Shown here: piece after piece, positions 24,012 through 30,191 of the stretch
Layout: each line of letters opens with the position of its first letter
Numbering within the stretch: the first letter of the stretch is position 1
Assembly (NCBI GenBank): GCA_002452095.1
Contig: DKEG01000027.1
Coordinates: 3,238-44,789, forward strand
From: Bacteroidales bacterium UBA6828
GTDB taxonomy: Bacteria > Bacteroidota > Bacteroidia > Bacteroidales > Paludibacteraceae
Reading direction: 5' to 3'
DNA length: 41,552 nucleotides
Position numbers and translations under genes: made by a program
Notes under the pieces: generated by a model
Told to the model about the DNA's origin: nothing
What the model saw: only the letters and a program-made list of their open reading frames with translations
Database searches by the model: none

Positions 24012-25118
24012 CTATTCTGGGAACTCCATCAGGTAAGCCTTGATGAATCCGTCAATGTCGCCGTCCATCACGGCGTTCACGTTGGAGGTCTGATAGTTGG
24101 TGCGGTGGTCTTTTACTCGGCGGTCGTCGAACACGTACGAGCGTATCTGGCTGCCCCATTCGATTTTCTTCTTGCCCGCTTCCACCTTGGCTGCGGCTTG
24201 ACGGCGTTTCTCCAACTCCAGTTCGTACAACTGGCTGCGCAGGTGGCGCAAAGCGTTCTCGCGGTTCTTGGGCTGGTCGCGCGTCTCGGTATTCTCTATC
24301 ACTATCTCATCGGGCTGGTTGGTCAGCGGATTGACGAACTTATAGTGCAGGCGTACACCCGATTCCACCTTGTTCACATTCTGTCCGCCCGCACCCGACG
24401 AACGGAATGTATCCCAACTGATACCTGCGGGATCGACATTGATTTCGATAGAATCGTCTATCAGCGGCACCACAAACACCGATGCAAACGAAGTCATACG
24501 CTTTCCTTGAGCATTGTACGGACTGACACGCACCAGGCGGTGCACCCCGTTCTCGCTTTTGAGATAGCCGTAAGCCATATCGCCTTCTACATTGAAGGTA
24601 ACGGTCTTGATACCCGCCTCATCGCCTTCCTGTAGGTTGGTGATCGTTACTTTGTAGTTGTGCTTCTCGCAATACCGTTGGTACATACGCATCAACTGCT
24701 CCGCCCAATCCTGTGCCTCCGTACCACCCGCACCCGCAACAATCTTCAGTACGGCGGGCATCTGGTCTTCCTCGTGCGAAAGCATATTCTTCATTTCGAG
24801 GTCTTCCACCTCCTGTACAGCGTGGGCATAAGCGGTGTCCACTTCCTCTTCGGTAACAAGTTCCTCCTTGTAGTATTCAAATGCCAACTGCAATTCCTCT
24901 ACCGCACTGCGCACGCCTTCGTAGCCCTCTATCCAACTCTTGATGCTTTTTACCTTGCGCATCTGCGCCTCGGCTGCCTTCGCGTCGTCCCAGAAGCCGG
25001 GGGCTTGGGTATGCAGTTCCTCTTCCTCCAACTGTATGCGTTTCTCGTCAATGGCTAGATACTGTTTCAGTTTCTCCGCCCTGCTCTGAACGTCTTTTAA
25101 TTGCTCTATTGTTATCAT
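24012..25118 (-). CDS. prfB: Peptide chain release factor 2
   Basis: This is a 368-residue class I release factor that reads UGA/UAA. The GGQ loop is SSGAGGQNVNKVES (GGQ at 244-246). The stop-codon recognition region reads RVSPYNAQGKRMTSF, with SPY (199-201) where E. coli RF2 has SPF. The N-terminal coiled region passes through LKQYLAIDEKRIQLEEE without a break. E. coli prfB has its programmed +1 frameshift at that point (codons CTT TGA C), while here the codons read CTA GCC ATT in frame, so autoregulatory frameshifting is absent. A possible -7 element lies about 260 bp upstream. Confidence 0.95.
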   Translation of the reverse strand: MITIEQLKDVQSRAEKLKQYLAIDEKRIQLEEEELHTQAPGFWDDAKAAEAQMRKVKSIKSWIEGYEGVRSAVEELQLAFEYYKEELVTEEEVDTAYAHAVQEVEDLEMKNMLSHEEDQMPAVLKIVAGAGGTEAQDWAEQLMRMYQRYCEKHNYKVTITNLQEGDEAGIKTVTFNVEGDMAYGYLKSENGVHRLVRVSPYNAQGKRMTSFASVFVVPLIDDSIEINVDPAGISWDTFRSSGAGGQNVNKVESGVRLHYKFVNPLTNQPDEIVIENTETRDQPKNRENALRHLRSQLYELELEKRRQAAAKVEAGKKKIEWGSQIRSYVFDDRRVKDHRTNYQTSNVNAVMDGDIDGFIKAYLMEFPE

Positions 25119-25149
25119 TGTAAAACTCTATTTGTCTAATTTAATTATC

Positions 25150-25280
25150 AGAAAACAAAACCAACAAAACCATTCTGCGCACCAAACACGGGCTTGCGTC
25201 CCCATAATAAATCACTATTTCAGTGCGGCGCGTGTTGCGCCGCAAGACAATGTTTTGCCGTTTTGCCTGTTTTGTTTTAA
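25150..25280. repeat. Imperfect inverted-repeat island with GC hairpin
   Basis: AAAACAAAACC..AACAAAACCATTCTG on the left is loosely mirrored by GTTTTGCC..GTTTTGCCTGTTTTGTTTT on the right. Between them, TGCGGCGC (25224-25231) pairs with GCGCCGCA (25237-25244). The layout resembles families A and B, with AT-rich inverted flanks around a GC hairpin, but the ends differ. The rest of the 25119-25512 gap holds two promoters. Confidence 0.5.
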
Positions 25281-25377
25281 TCTTAAAATATCAGTCTTTA
25301 TGTAATATTGTGCTGCACAAGACCAAAGTTTTATCGGTTTTTTGTTATATATTACTTACGAGAACTCGAAAATCGTG

Positions 25378-25385
25378 CAAAGGTA
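25378..25385 (-). promoter_or_regulatory. Possible -7 element for prfB
   Basis: TACCTTTG on the minus strand matches TAnnTTTG, but the expected upstream TTTG is replaced by TTTT. If it is used, the prfB leader would be about 250 nt and include the inverted-repeat island. Confidence 0.4.
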
Positions 25386-25393
25386 CACTTTTT

Positions 25394-25425
25394 TTTGCAC
25401 ATATTAAAATTTTGTTGTACTTTTG
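25394..25425 (+). promoter_or_regulatory. Promoter for DUF349 gene and ftsE
   Basis: TTTG (25394-25397), a 20-bp spacer and TACTTTTG (25418-25425) match fully. The start site would be near 25432, giving a leader of about 80 nt to ATG 25513. This rules out the longer frame opening at 25423. Confidence 0.8.
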
Positions 25426-25512
25426 TCGCGTAAACATAAACTTGCCGTACAAGGCATTCTAACTCTGCCGTTCAGGCATCAACGTACCGCGCCAAAAGGC
25501 GTACTATTCTTT

Positions 25513-27081
25513 ATGGAAAACGAACAACAAACAGCCGCTCAGGAACCCCAAGTGGAGGTTCAGCAGGAAGTGAAACCGGCGGAGACCGCACAGCAGACTC
25601 CGCAAGAAACCAAACAACAACTCGTAGCCGCACTCAAGGCTTTGCTCGAGCAGAACGTGTCGGAAGTGAAAGACCGCGTGGAGATGCTCAAGACGCAGTT
25701 CTACCGCGAGTATCACCAGGAATTGGAAGCCGCCAAGAAGGCTGCCGAAGAGGCTGCTGCCGCTGCAGGCGAGACTCTCGAGATGTGGCAACCGGCTGTA
25801 GATGAGACAGAACTGCAATTCCGCGAGTTGCTCAACCAGTATAAGCAGAAGAAAGCCGAAGCGGCTGCAAAAGCCGAGGCGGAAATGCAGCAGAACCTCC
25901 TCCGCAAACGCAATATCCTCGACCGGATGAAGGAGATGGCGCAAGCCGAGACGGCGGACGTGGCAGACAATGTAAAGAAAATGCGCGACCTGCGTACCGA
26001 GTGGAAATCCATCGGCGCCGTTCCCCCGCAAAACGTGCAGGAGTTGAGCAAACTCTACCAGCAATACCAGGAGCAGTTCTATGATTTGGTGAAGATTAAC
26101 ATCGAGTTGCGCGACCTCGATTTCAAGAAGAACCTTGAGGCGAAGACCCTCCTATGCGAGGCGGCTGAGAAACTGCAGGAGAACCCGAATATCGTCGAGG
26201 CTAGCCGGGCTTTGCAGCAACTCCATGAGGAGTGGGCGGAGATAGGTCCCGTAGCCCGCGAACTGCGCGAAGACCTGTGGAACCGCTTCAAGGAGGCTTC
26301 TACCGTTATCAACAAGAAACATCAGGCGTATTTCGACCAACTACATGCCAAAGAGGCGGAGAACCTCGAGAAAAAACAGGCACTCATCGCCCGCCTCCAC
26401 GAGATAGACTATTCCGGTTTCAAGAGCAACCGCCAGTGGGAGGATGCCACAGGGCAGATACAGGCTATTCAGAATGAGTGGCGCACCATCGGTTTCGCAC
26501 CCAAGAAACAGAACCAAGCCATCTACGAGGAGTATCGCGCTCTCTGCGATGCGTTCTTCAAAGCCAAAACCGCTTTCTACAAGGACCTGCGCGAGGAGTT
26601 GAACGAGAACCTCCGCAAAAAACGCGAACTCATCGAGAAAGCCGAGCAACTCAAGACCGGCACCGACTGGAAAGCCACTGCCGATGCGATGATTGCGCTC
26701 CAAAACGAATGGAAGAAAGTCGGTCCCGTGGCACGCAAGTACTCCGACGAACTCTGGAAGAAATTCTCCGACACATGCGACGAGTTCTTCAATGCCAAAC
26801 GCGAAGCCAACAAGGGCGCACGCGAGGCGTATGAGCAGAAAAAAGCCGCTGCAAAGGCGCAGTTTACCAAGCGCGTGGAGAGCCTGACCGACCGCCAGAA
26901 ACTCACCCGTATGTACGCCAACCTCCAGCAGGAGATCAAGACTGCCGAGAACAATATTCTCTTTTTTACGGGTAAGACCAAGACTGCCAACAAGTTGGTG
27001 GAAGATATGCAGAAAAAGATTGATACCCTCAAGTCGCAACTCAAAGAACTGGAGGATAAGATCAATAAGATGGAGGACTAA
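25513..27081 (+). CDS. DUF349 repeat protein
   Basis: This 522-residue, highly charged, almost all-helical protein has an acidic Gln-rich head (MENEQQTAAQEPQVEVQQEV). It carries about four DUF349 repeats, each marked by a W-x-IG core: LRTEWKSIGAVP, LHEEWAEIGPVARE, IQNEWRTIGFAPKK and LQNEWKKVGPVARK. The C-terminus is a coiled coil (QKKIDTLKSQLKELEDKINKMED). No signal peptide or membrane helix is present. DUF349 proteins are common in Bacteroidota with no settled function. The ftsE gene starts 6 bp after its stop codon, so the two share a transcript and possibly an envelope or division role. Confidence 0.85.
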   Translation: MENEQQTAAQEPQVEVQQEVKPAETAQQTPQETKQQLVAALKALLEQNVSEVKDRVEMLKTQFYREYHQELEAAKKAAEEAAAAAGETLEMWQPAVDETELQFRELLNQYKQKKAEAAAKAEAEMQQNLLRKRNILDRMKEMAQAETADVADNVKKMRDLRTEWKSIGAVPPQNVQELSKLYQQYQEQFYDLVKINIELRDLDFKKNLEAKTLLCEAAEKLQENPNIVEASRALQQLHEEWAEIGPVARELREDLWNRFKEASTVINKKHQAYFDQLHAKEAENLEKKQALIARLHEIDYSGFKSNRQWEDATGQIQAIQNEWRTIGFAPKKQNQAIYEEYRALCDAFFKAKTAFYKDLREELNENLRKKRELIEKAEQLKTGTDWKATADAMIALQNEWKKVGPVARKYSDELWKKFSDTCDEFFNAKREANKGAREAYEQKKAAAKAQFTKRVESLTDRQKLTRMYANLQQEIKTAENNILFFTGKTKTANKLVEDMQKKIDTLKSQLKELEDKINKMED

Positions 27082-27087
27082 TCCCGA

Positions 27088-27756
27088 ATGGCAGCTGAAC
27101 TGATTAAATATCAAGATGTTGAGATACATCAGGCGGAGCAGATTGTGCTGACCGGTGTCAATCTTACCGTGCAGGCTGGCGAGTTTATCTACCTGCTCGG
27201 TAGGGTCGGCAGCGGCAAATCTAGCCTGATGAAAACTCTCTATGGGGTCTTGCCCGTGGCGGCTGGTTCTGCCGAGGTGCTTGGGCACGATATGCGCAAG
27301 ATTCGCCGCCGCCAACTGCCCTATCTCCGCCGCCGTCTCGGTATTGTCTTCCAGGACTATAAGTTGCTCACTGACAGGAGCGTGGAGGATAATCTCCTCT
27401 TCGTACTGAAAGCCACAGGTTGGAAAGACAAAAACTTGATGCGCAACCATGTACAGGAGGTGCTGGAGCAGGTGGGGATGGAGAAAAAAGCCTACAAACG
27501 CCCGCACCAACTCTCGGGTGGCGAGCAGCAGCGTGTCGTTATTGCCCGCGCTTTGCTCAATACGCCCGAGATTATTCTGGCGGACGAACCTACGGGCAAT
27601 CTCGACCCCGAGACGGGCAACGAGATTATGGAACTGCTCCATAGTATCAGTCGGGCGGGCATCACCGTCCTTGTCTCTACCCACAACACTCTCTGGCCGG
27701 AGCGCTATCCCGGTCGCCGCTGGGAGTTCCGAGACGGACACATTACCGAGTTGTGA
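27088..27756 (+). CDS. ftsE: FtsE-like cell-division ABC ATPase
   Basis: This is a 222-residue ABC ATPase. Walker A is GRVGSGKSS (residues 38-46, Lys44). The signature is LSGGEQQRVVIARAL and Walker B is IILADEPTGNLD. The D-loop and H-loop (STHNT, in place of the more usual ATHD) follow. The DEPTGNLDPETGNEI pattern places it in the FtsE/LolD/MacB group; its small size and opening (VEIHQAEQIVLTGVNLTVQAGEFIYLLGRVGSGKSS) favour FtsE. FtsE works with the membrane protein FtsX to drive peptidoglycan hydrolases at division. No ftsX is adjacent, so the partner must be elsewhere. It is co-transcribed with the DUF349 gene. Confidence 0.85.
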   Translation: MAAELIKYQDVEIHQAEQIVLTGVNLTVQAGEFIYLLGRVGSGKSSLMKTLYGVLPVAAGSAEVLGHDMRKIRRRQLPYLRRRLGIVFQDYKLLTDRSVEDNLLFVLKATGWKDKNLMRNHVQEVLEQVGMEKKAYKRPHQLSGGEQQRVVIARALLNTPEIILADEPTGNLDPETGNEIMELLHSISRAGITVLVSTHNTLWPERYPGRRWEFRDGHITEL

Positions 27757-27850
27757 CGGTTTGGAACAAACCATCTGGATAGGCTATGCGTGTGGGGACG
27801 ATGCGTCCCGCGTCGTCAATAATGTGCTAATATGAAAAAGCCCACAAAAG

Positions 27851-27984
27851 TGTACGATTATTAAGATTCCATTTGGCATTGCGCCTTATTCATTCTACAT
27901 TGCAAAGTAAGGAGGATGTGAGGAGGATGTGCTTAGGATAGGCTGTCTTTGCCGCAACATCAAAAATGTACGATTATTAAGATT
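27851..27984. repeat. 18-bp direct repeat pair in the ftsE-rsgA gap
   Basis: TGTACGATTATTAAGATT occurs at 27851-27868 and 27967-27984. The intervening DNA holds the GGAGGATGTGA repeats. It is part of the 615-bp gap 27757-28371, which also holds a family B element and AT-rich 11-bp repeats; I see no gene in it. Confidence 0.7.
27911..27932. repeat. 2 x 11-bp tandem repeat (GGAGGATGTGM)
   Basis: GGAGGATGTGA and GGAGGATGTGC are adjacent, followed by TTAGGATAGG. A closely related three-unit array lies at 36119-36151. Confidence 0.7.
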
Positions 27985-28044
27985 GGCAGTATCATAATCA
28001 ACGATAAATAAATGTTCCAAAATTTTTCTTTGTGATGTTGGTAC

Positions 28045-28197
28045 GAGGCTGTCTAACAAGTGTAGGTGGTCTCTTTTTCGATGTTGCTTTTTATAAAATT
28101 ATACCATAGGAAATCGGGGACGCGGACGCCCCCGTCCGCGGTCAAGTCGTCAGACTTGTTTGTTTTTTCGCTGTTTCTTAAACTTGTTGACAGCCCC
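28045..28197. repeat. Family B element, copy 2 (153 bp)
   Basis: The left end is GAGGCTGTCTAACAAGT (28045-28061). The right end, ACTTGTTGACAGCCCC (28182-28197), is its inverted copy with one base missing. Two hairpins lie inside: CGCGGACG with CGTCCGCG (28121-28140) and CAAGTC with GACTTG (28143-28158), followed by a T-rich run. Both hairpins recur at 35996-36070. Confidence 0.7.
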
Positions 28198-28246
28198 GCA
28201 CTATTCATTCTTCTATAGAAAAATCACCTGATTCCCCGATATGGAA

Positions 28247-28316
28247 ATTAACGGATAATTAACGGCAATTAACGGAGAACGATATCCGAAATGTATTAAT
28301 GGTTAATTAATGGATA
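28247..28316. repeat. AT-rich 10-11-bp repeats upstream of rsgA
   Basis: ATTAACGG starts at 28247, 28258 and 28268 (steps of 11 and 10). ATTAATGG starts at 28295 and 28306 (step of 11). They form two phased clusters in the leader region of rsgA. Confidence 0.65.
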
Positions 28317-28339
28317 ATTATATGTTCCCCAAAAGAGAA

Positions 28340-28362
28340 ATTACACGATAATTAACGTTCCA
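28340..28362 (+). repeat. 23-bp dispersed motif, copy 3, upstream of rsgA
   Basis: This third copy (ATTACACG, ATA, ATTAACGTTCCA) ends 9 bp before ATG 28372 of rsgA. It therefore occupies the translation-initiation region of that gene. Confidence 0.7.
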
Positions 28363-28371
28363 AACAACGCA

Positions 28372-29400
28372 ATGCAAGGACTGATCATCAAATCGGCAGG
28401 TAGCAGTTACCTCGTTCATTTCCCCGACGGCACACAAGCCGAGTGCCACGTCAAGGGCAATTTCCGTATCCGCGGTATCCGTTCCACCAACCCCGTAGCC
28501 GTGGGTGACCATGTGGAGGTTACCACTTTGCCCGACGGTACCCACTGGATCACAGATGTTTGCGAGCGCCGCAACTATATCATTCGCCGTTCCACCAACC
28601 TCAGCAAGGAATCGCACATCATTGCCGCCAACATCGACCAGGTGGTCTTGCTGGTTACTGTCAACCACCCCGTTACCTCCACCACGTTTATCGACCGTTT
28701 TCTCGCTACCTGCGAGGCGTATCGCGTGCCTGCCGTCCTGCTGTTCAATAAGATTGACCTCCTCAATGCCGACGAACTGCAGACCCTGTCTGACCTCCGT
28801 ACCCTATATGAGTCGCTCGGTTATCCTACCTATGCCCTCTCTGCCAAGACCGTCTGTCCGGAGGAGATAGAGCAACTCAAGCAGTCGCTTCTCTATGGCA
28901 AGGTTACGCTCCTTAGCGGTAACTCGGGTGTAGGTAAATCCACCCTCCTGAATGTTATCTTCGGGCGCGAACTTGCCCGCACGGGTGCTATCTCCAATGC
29001 ACACAACAAAGGCACCCACACCACCACTTTCTCCGAGATGTACCCCCTGCCGCAATGCACAATGCACAATGCACAATGCACAATGCCCGAAGGAATAAAT
29101 AATACAACATCCAATCTTATATCCCCCTCTTTGAGGGGGGCGGGGGAGTCTGCCGGTTGGCTCATCGACACTCCCGGTATCAAAGGCTTCGGTACCATCG
29201 ATATGCAGAAAGAGGAAATCGGACATTATTTCCGCGAGATATTCCGTATCAGTGCCGGCTGCCGCTATTCCAACTGCACCCATACCGGCGAACCGGGTTG
29301 CGCTGTCTGTCAAGCCGCCCTCAATGGTACCATCGCTCCATCACGTTTCGAGTCCTACATCTCTCTCCTCGGCGACTGCACCGAAACCAAATATCGCTGA
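28372..29400 (+). CDS. rsgA: Ribosome small-subunit-dependent GTPase RsgA
   Basis: This is a 342-residue circularly permuted GTPase that checks late 30S subunit assembly. An OB-fold covers residues 1-70. GTPase motifs follow in permuted order: NKID (G4), SAKT (G5), GNSGVGKST (G1), GTHTT (G2) and IDTPG (G3). A C-terminal zinc knuckle (GCRYSNCTHTGEPGCAV) is intact. Residues about 227-261, between MYPLP and GWLIDTPG, are an extra segment encoded by five AATGCAC repeats plus a CCCCCTC palindrome; other RsgA proteins have only a few residues here. The frame is kept and all motifs are present, so the enzyme is probably active. The gene stands alone. Confidence 0.93.
   Translation: MQGLIIKSAGSSYLVHFPDGTQAECHVKGNFRIRGIRSTNPVAVGDHVEVTTLPDGTHWITDVCERRNYIIRRSTNLSKESHIIAANIDQVVLLVTVNHPVTSTTFIDRFLATCEAYRVPAVLLFNKIDLLNADELQTLSDLRTLYESLGYPTYALSAKTVCPEEIEQLKQSLLYGKVTLLSGNSGVGKSTLLNVIFGRELARTGAISNAHNKGTHTTTFSEMYPLPQCTMHNAQCTMPEGINNTTSNLISPSLRGAGESAGWLIDTPGIKGFGTIDMQKEEIGHYFREIFRISAGCRYSNCTHTGEPGCAVCQAALNGTIAPSRFESYISLLGDCTETKYR
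29054..29139. repeat. Two repeat types inserted in frame within rsgA
   Basis: Five 7-bp units (AATGCAC x4, then AATGCCC) occupy 29054-29088. CCCCCTC (29123-29129) pairs with GAGGGGG (29133-29139), followed by CGGGGGAG. Together they code for about 34 extra residues next to the switch region. The intergenic copies are at 29401-29430 and 16721-16740. Confidence 0.8.
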
Positions 29401-29663
29401 CTAATGCGTAACGCACAATGCATAATGCGCAATTTTTTTTTGCAAAATAAATTCAGAAAAGTAATATACAACATTTTTATCAGGATTTGGCTGCTCGTTC
29501 AAAATAAATCGCTTGGAATAAACGACTTGCAGAACCACTACATAAAATGTCTGCAATAGAAAAATACATAAAAATCACAATTAAGTATGCTGTATATTTC
29601 CACTAATATAGCAAAAAGTGCCATTTTATGTCAGTTTTGAATAAACGTTCAAAGAAAAAGCAC
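29401..29663. other. AT-rich intergenic DNA with short repeats
   Basis: It begins with ATGCGTAACGCACAATGC-type repeats (29404-29430), continues as AT-rich DNA with no frame or hairpin that I can support, and ends at the -7 element of the candidate small RNA. Confidence 0.5.
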
Positions 29664-29671
29664 TATATTTG
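29664..29671 (+). promoter_or_regulatory. -7 element for candidate small RNA
   Basis: TATATTTG matches TAnnTTTG. The nearest TTTG upstream ends at 29639, about 24 bp away, which is a little long for the usual spacer. No open reading frame follows within the transcript. Confidence 0.5.
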
Positions 29672-29677
29672 CACCGA

Positions 29678-29808
29678 ATTTAGCTTAACAATTGGATTTG
29701 GCTTGACTTTCGGGTTGTTTAATGGTTGTTATTTCTAACGACGCTAAACATCCTATAGTCAAAAAGTAAGGCACAGCCGCGACGGTTCTGCCTTATTTTT
29801 TTTGTTAT
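29678..29808 (+). ncRNA. Candidate small non-coding RNA (about 130 nt)
   Basis: This stretch begins about 7 bp after a -7 element and ends at a strong terminator, with no coding frame inside. It can fold into a long hairpin. GTTGTTA (29725-29731) pairs with TAACGAC (29736-29742) over a TTTC loop. GTTTA (29717-29721) pairs with TAAAC (29745-29749), GG with CC (29713-29714 and 29752-29753), and TTGACT (29703-29708) with AGTCAA (29757-29762). The terminator stem follows. I do not recognise it as tmRNA, RNase P or SRP RNA. Bacteroidales-specific small RNAs such as the Bacteroidales-1 motif are possible but not shown. Confidence 0.5.
29768..29808 (+). terminator. Intrinsic terminator of candidate small RNA
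   Basis: AAGGCACAGCCG (29768-29779) pairs with CGGTTCTGCCTT (29783-29794) with one mismatch and one G-T pair, followed by A and eight T. No protein gene upstream within 360 bp needs it. Confidence 0.8.
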
Positions 29809-29908
29809 AATTTAACGCCGGTTCGATATCATTTTGTAGTGGTTACAATACTATTATTTGTTGTTTAATAGTTGTTGTCAGTTGTTGACCGACAAAGCCT
29901 CTTTCTTT

Positions 29909-30151
29909 CTGGACAACCGCATCAAAATTGTGCATTATTTCGGGTCCGCGGACGCCCTCGTCCGCGGACAGTTTGGCACAAACTGTATGGCAATGCTACG
30001 CACTTTGGGAGACGACGCGGCTCGCGTCGTTATCGGCTTTGCCGAACTATATACGTTTCAATATGTCTTTTTGATAGCATTTGAATGTTATTTTGATGCT
30101 GATTGTATTGTTTTTACATTGTTCCGTTACTATTTTGATGCGGTCGCCCTG
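29909..30151. mobile_element. MITE-like family A element, copy 1 (243 bp)
   Basis: The left end CTGGACAACCGCATCAAAAT (29909-29928) and right end ATTTTGATGCGGTCGCCCTG (30132-30151) are imperfect inverted repeats. Flanks are TCTTTCTTT (29900-29908) and TCTGTCTTT (30152-30160), an 8-of-9 duplication. Internal DNA (TTGTGCATT, a CCGCGGACG/CGTCCGCGG hairpin, GTTTGGCACAAAC, the ACGACGCG/CGCGTCGT hairpin, TCAATATG, CATTGTTCCGTTACT) is shared in the same order with copy 2. It encodes no transposase. A 110-residue frame across it is incidental. Confidence 0.8.
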
Positions 30152-30191
30152 TCTGTCTTTCTTTCTTTCGTTATATCGAACTCACGTTAAT

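Noticed and set aside
26341..27774. 477-residue minus-strand frame opposite the DUF349 and ftsE genes
   Set aside because: It spans two recognised plus-strand genes and shows no motif of its own.
29858..30190. 110-residue plus-strand frame before fbp
   Set aside because: It coincides with the family A element, and its codons read through hairpin and inverted-repeat DNA. The equivalent frame in the other copy differs.
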